64,000 nt of DNA from Marinifilum fragile JCM 15579 (GCF_001310955.1 NZ_BAZX01000024.1:1-64000), one strand, 5' to 3'; numbered from the stretch's first letter, positions 25,598-36,061 are shown. Notes: generated from the sequence alone by a model not told the origin. Numbers and translations: made by a program.

Positions 25598-26836
25598 ATG
25601 CAAGCAGAAATTATTACCATTGGAGATGAAATATTGATTGGGCAGATTGTGGACACAAATTCTACCTGGATGGCGAAGGAGCTAAACAAATATGGAATAA
25701 GTGTATCAAAAATCACAAGTATATCGGATGAGGCGAATGATATTGTAACAACAGTTGAAGCAGCCTTGAAAAGATCTCCTCTTGTATTAATGACGGGTGG
25801 TTTAGGTCCTACAAATGATGATATCACGAAGAAGACTTTGAGTGATTATTTTGGAATGAAGCTTATTCAGGATGATGAATTATATCAGAAAGTTCAGGAT
25901 AGATTGGCAAAGTATGGTATACCCATGAATCGATTCAATCGGGAACAAGCTCTTATTCCTGATGGTGCCAGAATCATTCCTAATAATTTTGGATCCGCTC
26001 CTTGCATGTGGTTCGAGAGAAACAATCGGGTTTTAATATCAATGCCTGGTGTTCCGTTCGAAATGAAAGGAATCATGCAGAACGGTTTAATTTCAGCAAT
26101 TACCGAGCATTTTGAAACTCCTGCAATTGTGCATAAAACCATTATGACTGAAGGAATAGGAGAGTCGGTTCTGGCTGATATGTTGAGTGATTGGGAGGAA
26201 AATCTACCAAGACAAATGAAGTTGGCATTCTTGCCTTCACCAGGAAAAGTAAGGTTGCGTTTAAGTATTACTGGAGAGGATAAACCTACACTTGAAAAGA
26301 TTGTTGATGAAGAAGTTGAGAAGTTGAAAAAGATAATTCCGGGTAATATTTTTGCTTACGACGATGTGGATATTGAGCAATGTATAGCCAAACTTTTACT
26401 AGCAAAAGGGAAAACGCTGGGAACTGCAGAAAGTTGTACTGGGGGGTATATTGCCCACTTGATTACTTCACAAGCAGGTAGTTCTGCTTATTTTAAAGGA
26501 AGCGTTGTTTCCTACTCTAATGAAATCAAAGAAAATGTATTGGGAGTAGATTCTAAAGATTTGGAGGAGTTCGGAGCTGTGAGTCAAGAGGTGGTTGAAC
26601 AAATGGCTGTGGGAGCAAGGAAGGTACTAAATACTGATTATGCAGTAGCAACTTCTGGTATTGCAGGTCCTGATGGAGGAACCTATGAAAAACCTGTTGG
26701 TACGGTTTGGATTGCTATTGCTGGAGATTTTGGTGTGCGATCGGAAAAACTCGACTTATATAAAGTAAGAGAAAGAAATATTAAGGTCTCAGCTTTTAAA
26801 GTATTGAACTTACTCCGAAAAGAATTGGAAAAATAA
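25598..26836 (+). CDS. cinA: CinA-family protein (molybdopterin-binding-like plus nicotinamide-nucleotide amidase domains)
   Basis: 412 aa, the usual full length. The N-terminal COG1058/MoCF-like domain (about 1-170) begins AEIITIGDEILIGQIVDTNSTW and holds MTGGLGPTNDD; the C-terminal CinA domain (about 255-412) has LGTAESCTGGYIAHLITSQAGSS and VATSGIAGPDGGT with the nucleophile Ser in the AESCTGG loop. Known members have NMN deamidase and/or ADP-ribose pyrophosphatase activity in NAD recycling. Cytoplasmic. Ends at its own terminator. Confidence 0.95.
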   Translation: MQAEIITIGDEILIGQIVDTNSTWMAKELNKYGISVSKITSISDEANDIVTTVEAALKRSPLVLMTGGLGPTNDDITKKTLSDYFGMKLIQDDELYQKVQDRLAKYGIPMNRFNREQALIPDGARIIPNNFGSAPCMWFERNNRVLISMPGVPFEMKGIMQNGLISAITEHFETPAIVHKTIMTEGIGESVLADMLSDWEENLPRQMKLAFLPSPGKVRLRLSITGEDKPTLEKIVDEEVEKLKKIIPGNIFAYDDVDIEQCIAKLLLAKGKTLGTAESCTGGYIAHLITSQAGSSAYFKGSVVSYSNEIKENVLGVDSKDLEEFGAVSQEVVEQMAVGARKVLNTDYAVATSGIAGPDGGTYEKPVGTVWIAIAGDFGVRSEKLDLYKVRERNIKVSAFKVLNLLRKELEK

Positions 26837-26856
26837 AATGAGATAGGATGATTTGA

Positions 26857-26886
26857 AAGGCTTGCTTTATGGCAAGCCTTTTTTTG
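26857..26886 (+). terminator. Rho-independent terminator after cinA
   Basis: AAGGCTTGC (26857-26865) pairs with GCAAGCCTT (26872-26880) and is followed by a T-run. Confidence 0.92.
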
Positions 26887-27054
26887 TAATTACATGTGTA
26901 TTCAATTTAAAATATGAGATTAGATTTTAATCAGATAGATAATATTATATAAAGTATTTATTGGTTTTTGTTTCATAATTTCCTAAATTTCAATAGCTAA
27001 TCTTAATTTATGCTTTAATCAACAAATTTAAATAAAACTACAGGTATCTAGATG

Positions 27055-27086
27055 TTTGGATATGTAGATTAAAGTATATACATTTG
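27055..27086 (+). promoter_or_regulatory. Consensus promoter of the TolC/RND operon
   Basis: TTTG (27055-27058), a 20-nt spacer and TACATTTG (27079-27086) match the Bacteroidota housekeeping promoter exactly. Transcription should start near 27093, about 25 nt before the TolC start codon. Confidence 0.75.
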
Positions 27087-27118
27087 AACCGAAATCAATA
27101 AACAATCAATAAATAAAC

Positions 27119-28453
27119 ATGCGAAACATTATTTACCTATTGACTTTTGTTCTGACATTTGCAAATATCTCTAAGGTATTTTCTCAGGAAGCAGAACTAA
27201 AATTAAGTTTGAAGGATGCTTTGCAAAAAGCAACTCAAAATAACAGGCAAATCAACAAAGCAAAAGAACAGGGGAAGGCTGCAAAAGCAGAATTTCGTCA
27301 AACCAATTCGGTTTTTCTTCCCAATTTAAATTTATCTCATACTGCGGTTACCACAAATGATCCTTTGGCAACGTTTGGATTTAAGCTGAAACAGAAAATC
27401 ACTTCACAAGCAGATTTTAATCCAGTCTTGCTAAATAATCCAGATCGAATTGAGAACTACAATACAAAAATTGAAGTTCAACAACCCATTCTTAATTTTG
27501 ATGGTTTGTATGGGCGAAAGGCAGCAAATGCTAAAATGGAAGCGGTAGATTTTACAACCGAGCGAATCATTAAATTTACCAAGTTTGAGGTAAAGAAGGC
27601 TTACTACCAACTGGAATTGGCGCAGGAAGCCGTTAATGTAATTGAAAAATCCATGGAAGCGGCGAAATCTGCTCTAAAACTTACCCAAGACAATTTGGAG
27701 CAAGGATATGTAAAAGAGGCAGATTTGCTATCTGCCAAAGTTCGAGTGTTGGAATTGAATAATCAACTGGCTGATGCTAAGAATAATCAAAAACAGGCGG
27801 GTGAATTTTTAGCATATATTCTAGGTCTGGATATTCAAACTGTAATTGTGACTATCGAAAAATTAGATCAAAAGCCTTCTCTTTTACAAGCTATAAATAA
27901 GGATCAGAATGAAGATATGCGATCCGACATTATGGCTTATAAGAAAAGTTTGGAAGCACGTGAGAATATGTTAAAATCTGAAAAAATGAGGTTCTTACCT
28001 CGTTTGAATGCTTTTGGAACTTATGAATGGAATGATTCTCAACTTCTTGGTACATCGGCTAATAATTACATGATAGGTGCAAGTTTATCCTGGGATATTT
28101 TCAGTGGTTATAAAAATGTTGGAAAAGTACAGAAAGCCAAAGCAGAATTGAAAATTGCCAAACTGGATCTTGCGGACTATCAATCCAAATCGAGTATGGA
28201 AATACAAGGTGCTAAAAGAAACCTGAAAGTTGCCTTCGACAGAATTGAGATGAGTAAAATGGCCAAGAATCAGGCAGAAGAGGCTTTTAGAATCAGAACC
28301 AACAGGTACAAGCAAGGTTTGGAAAAAACAATTGATGTATTACAATCGGAGTCGATGGCGATGATGAAAAATCTGGATTATATCAACTCATTGTATCAAT
28401 ATCATGTAGCAGTTTTCCAACTGGAATTATTGCTTGAAAAGGAATTACAATAA
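27119..28453 (+). CDS. TolC-family outer-membrane efflux protein
   Basis: 444 aa: signal peptide (about 1-22, ending VFSQ), then two OEP repeats of long coiled-coil helices (residues about 30-215 and 240-440), the standard TolC plan. It forms the outer-membrane exit duct of the tripartite pump whose adaptor and permease are encoded immediately downstream. The gene has a consensus promoter just upstream and is the first of the operon TolC, adaptor, permease, PII-like, DUF2892. Confidence 0.92.
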   Translation: MRNIIYLLTFVLTFANISKVFSQEAELKLSLKDALQKATQNNRQINKAKEQGKAAKAEFRQTNSVFLPNLNLSHTAVTTNDPLATFGFKLKQKITSQADFNPVLLNNPDRIENYNTKIEVQQPILNFDGLYGRKAANAKMEAVDFTTERIIKFTKFEVKKAYYQLELAQEAVNVIEKSMEAAKSALKLTQDNLEQGYVKEADLLSAKVRVLELNNQLADAKNNQKQAGEFLAYILGLDIQTVIVTIEKLDQKPSLLQAINKDQNEDMRSDIMAYKKSLEARENMLKSEKMRFLPRLNAFGTYEWNDSQLLGTSANNYMIGASLSWDIFSGYKNVGKVQKAKAELKIAKLDLADYQSKSSMEIQGAKRNLKVAFDRIEMSKMAKNQAEEAFRIRTNRYKQGLEKTIDVLQSESMAMMKNLDYINSLYQYHVAVFQLELLLEKELQ

Positions 28454-28482
28454 ACAAAACAAATCTCAAAAAAATAATAAAT

Positions 28483-29565
28483 ATGAACTCTAAGACAATA
28501 TTATTGATCGTAATAACTGCCACACTTACTTGGGGATTCCAATCGTGCGGTAGTGAATCAACTGGAAAGGAAAATCACAAAGCTGATGTTGCGGTAAGCG
28601 TACAAACCGTTAAAATGCTAAACCAACCTGAACTATTTAACTTTTCAGGCAAGATCGAGGCAGAAACTCATTCAAACCTTAGTACCCGAATTATGGGTCA
28701 AATTGAAAGAATATATGTGGAGCCAGGTCAAAAAGTAAGCAAAGGCCAGTTGTTGGTTCAGATTAAAGATCAGGATATTCAAGCCAAAAAAGCACAGGTT
28801 AAAGCCAATATGATTAAAGCGGAAGCTGCCTTTGAAAATGCAGAGAAGGATTACAAGAGATTTACGGTTCTGTTCGAACAAAAAAGTGCTTCGCAAAAAG
28901 AAATGGATGATGTGACGACACATTATAATATAGCTAAAGCCGAATTGGAAGCAGTGAAACAAATGGAAGCTGAAGTAAATGAAATGCTGCGCTACTCGGC
29001 AATAAAAGCACCTTACCATGGTATCATAGCCAGAAAATATATGAATGTGGGAGATTTGGCTTCTCCAGGTATGCCATTGGTGGCCATTGAAAAACCAGGA
29101 GAGTATAAGGTGATGGCTAGAATTCCGGAAACAGAGATTTCTAAGATTCAAAAGAATGATGCGGTAAAGGTGAAAATTACAGCTTTGAACGAAATTGTGA
29201 ATGGCAAAATCACGGAAGTAAATCCTTCTGCCTTATATACCGGGAACCAATTCGAAGCTAAGATTGTTTTGGAACCCACCAAAGAGCAAAAGGCAAAACT
29301 ATATAGTGGCATGTATGCACAGGTGAGCATTGAAAAAGGAGGGATGCCAGGTATTTTTATTCCAAATGATGCGTTGGTAAGAAAAGGACAACTAATAGGT
29401 GTTTATACGGTTAGTCAAATGGGAACAGCCATGTTACGCTGGGTAAGAGTTGGCAAAACCAAAGATAATATGACAGAGGTATTATCAGGATTAAGCGATG
29501 GAGAACAGTATATCGTTTCTTATCAAGGTAAAATTTGGGATGGTGCAAAATTAAGCATCAAGTAG
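28483..29565 (+). CDS. RND efflux periplasmic adaptor (membrane fusion) lipoprotein
   Basis: 360 aa with lipobox GFQSC (Cys22). A lipoyl/barrel-sandwich half (LSTRIMGQIERIYVEPGQKVSKGQLLVQI, about 65-95), an alpha-helical hairpin (about 95-160), the second lipoyl half (IKAPYHGIIARKYMNVGDLASPGMPLVAI, about 170-200), and a beta-barrel and membrane-proximal domain complete the adaptor fold. It bridges the permease and TolC. It lies 29 nt after the TolC gene and 49 nt before the permease start. Confidence 0.93.
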   Translation: MNSKTILLIVITATLTWGFQSCGSESTGKENHKADVAVSVQTVKMLNQPELFNFSGKIEAETHSNLSTRIMGQIERIYVEPGQKVSKGQLLVQIKDQDIQAKKAQVKANMIKAEAAFENAEKDYKRFTVLFEQKSASQKEMDDVTTHYNIAKAELEAVKQMEAEVNEMLRYSAIKAPYHGIIARKYMNVGDLASPGMPLVAIEKPGEYKVMARIPETEISKIQKNDAVKVKITALNEIVNGKITEVNPSALYTGNQFEAKIVLEPTKEQKAKLYSGMYAQVSIEKGGMPGIFIPNDALVRKGQLIGVYTVSQMGTAMLRWVRVGKTKDNMTEVLSGLSDGEQYIVSYQGKIWDGAKLSIK

Positions 29566-29614
29566 TACGATCGTGAAAAGAAAATTTGAGTTCAAAAATC
29601 AAATGTCTTAAAAG

Positions 29615-32600
29615 ATGAAAACAGGATTTGCAGGCGGTATCGCAACTTATTTATAAATTCAAAATTGACTCCTCTGTTAATGGTTGCATTCATGATTATT
29701 GGAATGTACAGTGCTTATTTAACACCTAGAGAGGAAGAGCCACAAATAGATGTTCCCATAGCTGATATCTTTTTAATGTATCCGGGAGCAAGCCCATCGG
29801 AAATTGAATCTCGCGTAATGCAGCCACTTGAGAAAGTAGTTGCGAATATTCCGGGTGTGGAGTATGTTTATTCGACATCTATGCCGGGACAGGCAATGTT
29901 AATCGTTCAGTTTTATGTAGGGGAAGATGTTGAAAGATCTCTTGTTAAAATGTACAACGAGATTATGAAACACATGGATCAGATGCCGAAAGGAACGTCC
30001 ATGCCTTTGATTAAAACACGTGCAATTGATGATGTACCTGTTTTGGGACTGACTTTCTGGAGTGAAACTTATGATGATTTTCAACTAAAGAGAATCGCAC
30101 AGGAGGTAAACAATGAAATAGAAAAGGTTAACGAAGTATCGGAAACCAAAGTAATTGGTGGACGTTCACGTCAGGTTCGAGTAGTGTTGAATCGTGAACA
30201 AATGGCTGGTTACAATATTGATGCATTAAGTATCTCTCAGCAGATTCAGATATCCAATCAGCAAATTGGTTCAGGAGCCTTCAACAGTAACGATCAGGAA
30301 TACCTTGTTGAAACGGGTAAGTTTCTGGAGAATGCCGAAGATGTATCCAATCTGGTAGTAGGCGTTTATAAAGGGAGTCCAATCTACCTAAAGCAGGTTG
30401 CACAAGTGATTGATGGACCTGAAATTGCATCGCAATATGTGAATTTTGGATATGGTAAAATCAATGATGCCAAAGCACAATTTAAGGGTGAATACCCTGC
30501 GGTTACTATATCGGTAGCGAAACGTCGTGGTGCTGATGCCATGCACGTATCTGAACAAATTCTAACTAAGATAGAATCACTTCGTAAAGATTTGATCCCC
30601 TCAAATGTGCATGTTGATGTCACCAGGAATTATGGCGAAACCGCTTCAGATAAGGTAGCTGAATTGCTTCTACATCTTCTTGGAGCCATTGTAGCTGTAA
30701 CATTTGTGGTGATGCTAGCTATGGGGTGGCGTGGAGGATTAGTTGTATTCCTTTCGGTACCAATTACTTTTGCATTAACCATGTTCAGTTACTATTTTCT
30801 GGATTACACATTAAATCGAATTACATTATTTGCATTGGTATTTGTAACAGGGATTGTGGTTGATGATTCAATTATTATTGCTGAGAATATGCACAGGCAT
30901 TTTAAAATGAGGAGATTACCGCTGATTCAGGCTGCTCTGCGCTCAATCGATGAGGTTGGAAATCCGACCATTTTGGCAACTTTTACGGTAATTGCCGCTG
31001 TTTTGCCAATGGTTTTCGTTTCCGGATTAATGGGACCTTATATGAGTCCAATGCCAATTGGAGCTTCCATTGCCATGATTTTCTCATTATTGGTGGCACT
31101 GACTATTACCCCTTACTTGGCATACCGATTACTTCATCATGAGGACAAGAAAGGAAAAGAAGAAAAAGTATTTAAGCTTGAAGATACGCGAATCTACAAG
31201 TTATATGCAGCCACTATTCGACCAATGTTGGAATCAAGATTAAAGCGTTGGGGATTTATTGGAATTGTGAGTGTATTACTACTGGCTTCAACAACATTGA
31301 TTTATTTCAAAATGGTTGCCGTAAAAATGTTACCATTCGATAATAAGAATGAATTCCAGGTTGTGATCGATATGCCTGAAGGGACAACCTTAGAACGTAC
31401 GGCAGTGGTGGCAAAGGAGTTGGCAGCTTATATTGCTCAGCAGGATAATGTGGTAGATTATCAGTCTTATATTGGGACTGCTGCACCAATTAACTTTAAT
31501 GGTTTGGTTCGTCATTACGATTTGAGAAGAGGGTCAAATGTTGCGGATATCCAGGTGAACCTTACACACAAAGGTGAACGGGATTTGCAAAGTCATGATA
31601 TTGCCAAGGCAATGAGACCGGGTTTACAGGAAATAGGCAAGAAATTTAATGCTAATGTAAAAGTTGTTGAAGTTCCTCCTGGACCACCAGTAATGTCAAC
31701 CTTGGTAGCTGAAATTTACGGACCAAATACTGAAGGACAGATCGATGTAGCTAAGCAGTTGAAAGCAATTTTTGGAAAAACCCAGGATGTGGTTGATGTA
31801 GACTGGTTGGTTGAAGATGATCAGACAGAATTTCAGTTTAATGTAGATAAAGAAAAAGCTATGTTGGCAGGGGTTTCAACTCAGCAGGTGGTTCATACTT
31901 TGAACATGGGATTGAGTGGACAAGAGGTTTCTCAATTGTATCAGGAACATGAACATGAGCAGGTTGGAATTGATCTGAGACTTCAGGAAGAGGATAGAAG
32001 CAGCTTAACGGATCTGAAGAAAATAAATATTCTGACTCAATCAGGAAATCTGATTCCTTTGGGTGATATTGTTGATATTCAGAAAAAAATAAAGGAGAAG
32101 AGCATCTATAGGAAAAACCAGAAAAGAGTGGTGTATGTAACAGCTGATGTTGCTGGAAAATTGGAAAGCCCAGTTTATGGTATCATGGAAATCTCCGATC
32201 ATTTAAGTGATGTGAAGGTACCGGAAAGATATGAACTATTGGAAGAGTATACACAACAGCCATTTTTCGAAGACAATTACAGCTTGAAGTGGGATGGAGA
32301 ATGGCAAATTACCTACGAAGTTTTCCGTGATTTGGGTGCTGCATTTGCGGTTGTGTTATTGGTGATTTATATGTTGATTATTGGATGGTTCCAGAATTTT
32401 AAAGTTCCGTTTGTGATGATGGTTTCAATACCACTTTCCCTTGTAGGATTTTAATTGGTCATTGGTTAATGGGTGCATTCTTTACTGCAACTTCAATGAT
32501 TGGAATGATTGCCCTGGCAGGAATCATGGTTCGTAACGCCATTCTGTTGATTGATTTTATCAACTTGAGACTGGCCGAAGGAGTACCATTGAAAGAAGCT

Positions 32601-32837
32601 GTGATTGAGGCTGGTGCAGTTCGAACAACACCAATTTTATTAACCGCAGGAACCGTGGTTATTGGAGCGGTAGTTATCTTGTTTGATCCTATCTTCCAAG
32701 GACTTGCGATTTCATTAATGGGAGGTTCGATTGCTTCTACATTTCTTACTTTGGTAATTGTTCCATTGATTTATTATATGACTGAGAAGAAGAAGTATCC
32801 TGAAGTAAAAGAAGAATTAGAAGTTTCAAATGAATAA
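29615..32837 (+). pseudogene. RND efflux permease, interrupted by two single-base frameshifts
   Basis: A full permease of about 1074 aa can be read only if two bases are added. The ATG at 29615 encodes MKTGFAGGIATY and then stops; one extra T in the run 29650-29652 continues FINSKLTPLLMVAF. The central frame (29665-32454) carries two porter domains and TM4 motif GIVVDDSIIIAEN. It stops at 32454 after SIPLSLVGF; an extra A/T at 32449-32452 continues into the frame 32469-32837 with TMs 10-12 ([22 protein letters not shown]). All key features are intact otherwise, so indel errors are likelier than decay. HAE1-like; substrate unknown. Confidence 0.9.
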
Positions 32838-32952
32838 TCACATAATACGGAAAATATGAAACGATCATGAATTTTAGCATTCTAAATTACAGACATTAGA
32901 ATGATTAAATTCATCGAGAGTTCCATCTAGCCAATAAATAAAATTTAAACAG

Positions 32953-33261
32953 ATGAAAGTTGTTATCATTTTTTGTGTGAAAGCATTTTATGAAGAGTTA
33001 AAACTGATTTATAATAAAGCAGCTATTGATGCTTATAGTGAGTTTGATGTGAAAGGTTATACTAATAAACGTAATGAGCAATGTGAGGCTCCAAACTGGT
33101 TTGCCTCCAGTAAAGACTATTACGATTCTATCGCTACTTTTTCTTTTTTAGATCAGGGAAAAGGTGATGAATTGATGAAGCAAATCGAAGAATTCAATGA
33201 AGGAATTGATTGTTGTAGTCCAATTCATGCATACATGTTAGATGTTGAAAAATTTATATAA
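32953..33261 (+). CDS. Small PII-like (DUF3240-like) protein
   Basis: 102 aa, no signal peptide. The start MKVVIIFCVKAFYEELKLIYNKAAIDAYSEFDVKGY has the beta-alpha-beta opening of the PII/CutA/DUF3240 ferredoxin-like fold, and the C-terminal segment FLDQGKGDELMKQIEEFNEG is an alpha helix followed by a closing strand; a CC pair sits near residue 89. DUF3240 proteins occur with CusA-type RND pumps. It follows the RND permease by 115 nt and precedes a DUF2892 gene. Assignment is by pattern and is tentative; a role in controlling the pump is inference. Confidence 0.6.
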   Translation: MKVVIIFCVKAFYEELKLIYNKAAIDAYSEFDVKGYTNKRNEQCEAPNWFASSKDYYDSIATFSFLDQGKGDELMKQIEEFNEGIDCCSPIHAYMLDVEKFI

Positions 33262-33272
33262 TAAGTAAAACA

Positions 33273-33461
33273 ATGAGAGAGAGAATTATAAGAGCAATTG
33301 CCGGGACCTTGGTATTGGTTAGTATATTGCTGGCAGTCTATGTAAACATTTACTGGTTATTATTAACAGCCTTTGTAGGTTTAAATCTCTTACAATCTTC
33401 AATCACAAAATGGTGTTTGATGGACGATATTCTTAGAAAAGTTTTTAAAGTGGATAGTTAA
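33273..33461 (+). CDS. DUF2892-family small membrane protein
   Basis: 62 aa with two short transmembrane helices (about 7-25 and 27-43) and the family hallmark LNLLQSSITKWCLMDDILRKV with a cysteine in the second half, as in inner-membrane proteins related to the membrane part of YgaP-type rhodaneses. Starts 11 nt after the PII-like gene and closes the efflux operon. Function unknown. Confidence 0.8.
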   Translation: MRERIIRAIAGTLVLVSILLAVYVNIYWLLLTAFVGLNLLQSSITKWCLMDDILRKVFKVDS

Positions 33462-33488
33462 TCCGTAGTTTGAGTTTTTATTGATTGG

Positions 33489-33522
33489 AATCCCGAATCT
33501 ATTTATAGTTTCGGGATTTTTT
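33489..33522 (+). terminator. Terminator of the efflux operon
   Basis: AATCCCGAA (33489-33497) pairs with TTCGGGATT (33510-33518), followed by Ts. Confidence 0.88.
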
Positions 33523-33646
33523 AAATATTCAAATGTAGATTTATTTGCACGGGTTACACTTTGGTGAAAAATACTAAAGGTAAGATTGATTTTACTGAAA
33601 TTGCTCTGGTTTGATAGTGGAATTGAAACACAAATCAAAAACTTAG

Positions 33647-33726
33647 TATACTAAGTCTCCAACCAGAAGCATACTAAGTTTCCGACAAGAAGCATACTAA
33701 GTCTTCAACCAGAAGTATACTCAAAT
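33647..33726. repeat. Three and a half 23-nt tandem repeats
   Basis: Units at 33647-33669, 33670-33692 and 33693-33715 follow the pattern yATACTAAGTyTyCrACmAGAAG, with a partial fourth (TATACTCAAAT) at 33716-33726; no spacers. The repeat is intergenic. The rest of the gap 33462-34333 (872 nt) is AT-rich and holds the efflux terminator and a promoter at its right end, nothing else I can support. Confidence 0.88.
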
Positions 33727-34279
33727 TTTAAATCGTCTATCACCTTTTTATATAAAAGTGATGTTGTAGGCCTAAAAGTAGTAGGATTCATATAGATTAT
33801 ATGTTTTGTTAAACATTCATAATAGATTCTTTTTGTCAGATTATCAGAAACTAATGATGTGTTTTGGGCCTTTTTAATGTACTGAGAATTTAATGAAATA
33901 TTATGCATGAATGATTGAGCGTGATTTTTACATGGAGAGATGATCTTAAATGTGTTATATTTTGAAGCATGTAAAGTCATGTGAATATTGAAAACACTTG
34001 GAGTAAAATTCTGCGATGATATTTATAAAACTCCTTTATTTATTGACAAAACCTGATGTTTAATTTAATAATACACGTAGAATTAGATAAATGTTAAATT
34101 GTGTTAAAGAATTGTTAATGTTGAAATATATTTTAAATGCATGTTGATGAGCATGTTTAAGAAATGATAGTAGTAATTTAATTTTAACAATTCGGTTTTT
34201 ATAGAAAATTATGATGCTAAACATAGTTTTTAAGTCTGATATACAGTCTTTTGCGGCTTAAAAATTTTACATCAAAACC

Positions 34280-34309
34280 TTTGTATTTTTCACGGAACTC
34301 TTATTTTTG
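34280..34309 (+). promoter_or_regulatory. Promoter of the acyltransferase gene
   Basis: TTTG (34280-34283), 18 nt, then TATTTTTG (34302-34309), a good Bacteroidota promoter about 25 nt before the ATG. Confidence 0.65.
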
Positions 34310-34333
34310 CCATCCAAACAATAGATATTCTAT

Positions 34334-35041
34334 ATGATTCGAAAGATAAGATACCTGTTTGCTCTTACCTCAAAGAAACGATTCCATCGCTACCTGAAAA
34401 AAAAAGGTGTTATAATGGGAAAGAATATTCACTTTAAAAATAGGAAGACAATTGATCTTGACTTAACAAGACCATGGTTAATCGAAATTGGCGACAATGT
34501 ATATTTTAATAAGAATTTTACACTTTTAACTCATGATGCTGTCTCAAGATTGTATAAAATTAAATACAATGATTTCTTGCCTCTTCATTCTACTGGGAAA
34601 GTTAAAATAGGGAATAATGTTGCGTTTGCAAGAGAGGTAACAGTTCTAAAGGGAGTGACTATTGGTGATAATGTATTTATAGGTCATGGCTCATTAGTGT
34701 CTAAGGATATCCCTTCAAATTGTATTGCTGTAGGCAGACCGGCGAAAGCCGTTTGTACAATCGATGAATACTACGAGAAATCTAAGAAAAAATATGCCGA
34801 AGAAGTAAAGGATAATTACCTTCGAATAAAGAATGAGCTTAGACGCGAACCTACCATTGAAGACTTTAAAGATGAGTATTCGCTGTTTGTAAATGGTAAT
34901 AAAATAGATGATTTTTTGGATTCATTGGATGAGAAAGCTCAAAAGAAAATGAGAAAACAGATGGGAGATTCATATGAAAATTATAAAAAGAATCACCAAT
35001 CAATGTTTGATGGATTTGATCATATGGTTGCTAATTTTTAG
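34334..35041 (+). CDS. Left-handed beta-helix (hexapeptide) acyltransferase
   Basis: 235 aa. Hexapeptide repeats form the left-handed beta-helix (about residues 30-140): IGDNVYFNKNFTLL, KVKIGNNVAFAREVTVLKGVTIGDNVFIGHGSLVSKDIPSNCIAVGRPAKAV, with the catalytic His probably in LLTHDAVS (about 71) as in Maa/NodL-like O-acetyltransferases. A long helical, charged C-terminal extension (about 155-235) is not part of the standard fold. Probably acetylates a sugar or cell-surface glycan precursor. Single-gene unit with its own promoter and terminator. Confidence 0.85.
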   Translation: MIRKIRYLFALTSKKRFHRYLKKKGVIMGKNIHFKNRKTIDLDLTRPWLIEIGDNVYFNKNFTLLTHDAVSRLYKIKYNDFLPLHSTGKVKIGNNVAFAREVTVLKGVTIGDNVFIGHGSLVSKDIPSNCIAVGRPAKAVCTIDEYYEKSKKKYAEEVKDNYLRIKNELRREPTIEDFKDEYSLFVNGNKIDDFLDSLDEKAQKKMRKQMGDSYENYKKNHQSMFDGFDHMVANF

Positions 35042-35113
35042 AGCTTACTACGTACCATATTTTAGTCGAAATCAGATTTCCAATAGGAACTAGAGAAAAT
35101 AATAATTAATAAA

Positions 35114-35145
35114 AAGAGCCATTGATATTTCAATGGCTCTTCTTG
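35114..35145 (+). terminator. Terminator after acyltransferase gene
   Basis: AAGAGCCATTGA (35114-35125) pairs with TCAATGGCTCTT (35130-35141). Confidence 0.85.
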
Positions 35146-35194
35146 AATTAAATAACAGTAATAAAATCTTTAGTCAAGATATATTTTCAATTGT

Positions 35195-36061
35195 TTACTT
35201 TTTCTTATCGTAAACATACCAGTAAGCTGTTCCAACAAATAATGCTCCACCCACGATATTTCCCAAAGTGGCCGGGATTAGATTTTTTATTACAAAATCC
35301 ATCCAAGTAATATCAGCCCCATGAAAAATAGCCACAGGAATAAAAAACATATTGGCAACACAGTGTTCAAAACCCATTGCAACAAAAGCCATAACCGGGA
35401 ACCAAATCCCTAAAATTTTACTCGCAATATCTTTTGATGCGTATGCCAACCACATTGCCAATGCAACCATCCAGTTACAAGCTATTCCTTTTAGGAAAGT
35501 TTTGTAAAATGGATTTGATGTTTTTGCAATGGCAATATTAATGGCGGAATCCACCGATGGAGAATGCATAATTGCCTGAGTTAAATAAACCAGAAAGTAG
35601 GCGACAATGATTGATCCAATAAAATTACCGAAATAAACAATGGCCCAATTCTTTAAGGGCACCTTAACAGACATTCTCTTTGAGAGTACCGAAGGAATGA
35701 AATAAGCTGTATTTCCAGTAAATAATTCAGCTCCAGCAACAGCACAAAGTATTAGTCCTAATGGGAAAACAGCTCCGAAAAAGAACTTTTGTAATCCCGG
35801 GTTGCTTGCTGCTAAGCCTGGCATCGCACCACCAACAACCAAGGCTAATAAGCTACCCATAGCAATATATCCTCCTGCTAAAATGGCCAATACAAAGGTT
35901 TTCTTGGCAGGCATTACTTTCTTTGCCTCAGCTGTATGGTTAACTTCTTCAACGGTTTCTTTTGGAGAATAAAATCCTGTTGAAACCTGCGGCGCTACTA
36001 CAGCTGTAGCAGATTTAGGTTTTACCACCTCAATGACTTCTGTTGTTTCTTGAAATGACAT
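35195..36061 (-). CDS. focA: Formate/nitrite transporter family channel
   Basis: 288 aa FNT-family pentameric channel. After an unusual cytoplasmic N-terminal extension (about 1-50) there are six membrane helices, with the diagnostic segments SGNTAYFIPSVL-like GNTAYF (omega-loop region, about 135), FLKGIACNWMVALAMWLAY (about 190-208), GFEHCVANMFFIPVA (about 230-244; His is the central pore histidine). It moves formate across the inner membrane. Lies downstream of pflA and pflB on the same strand, the standard fermentation arrangement. Confidence 0.93.
   Translation of the reverse strand: MSFQETTEVIEVVKPKSATAVVAPQVSTGFYSPKETVEEVNHTAEAKKVMPAKKTFVLAILAGGYIAMGSLLALVVGGAMPGLAASNPGLQKFFFGAVFPLGLILCAVAGAELFTGNTAYFIPSVLSKRMSVKVPLKNWAIVYFGNFIGSIIVAYFLVYLTQAIMHSPSVDSAINIAIAKTSNPFYKTFLKGIACNWMVALAMWLAYASKDIASKILGIWFPVMAFVAMGFEHCVANMFFIPVAIFHGADITWMDFVIKNLIPATLGNIVGGALFVGTAYWYVYDKKK

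Noticed and set aside
33705-33980. 91-codon frame on the minus strand
   Set aside because: No domain, no signal, begins within the 23-nt repeat area and has the composition of AT-rich noise.
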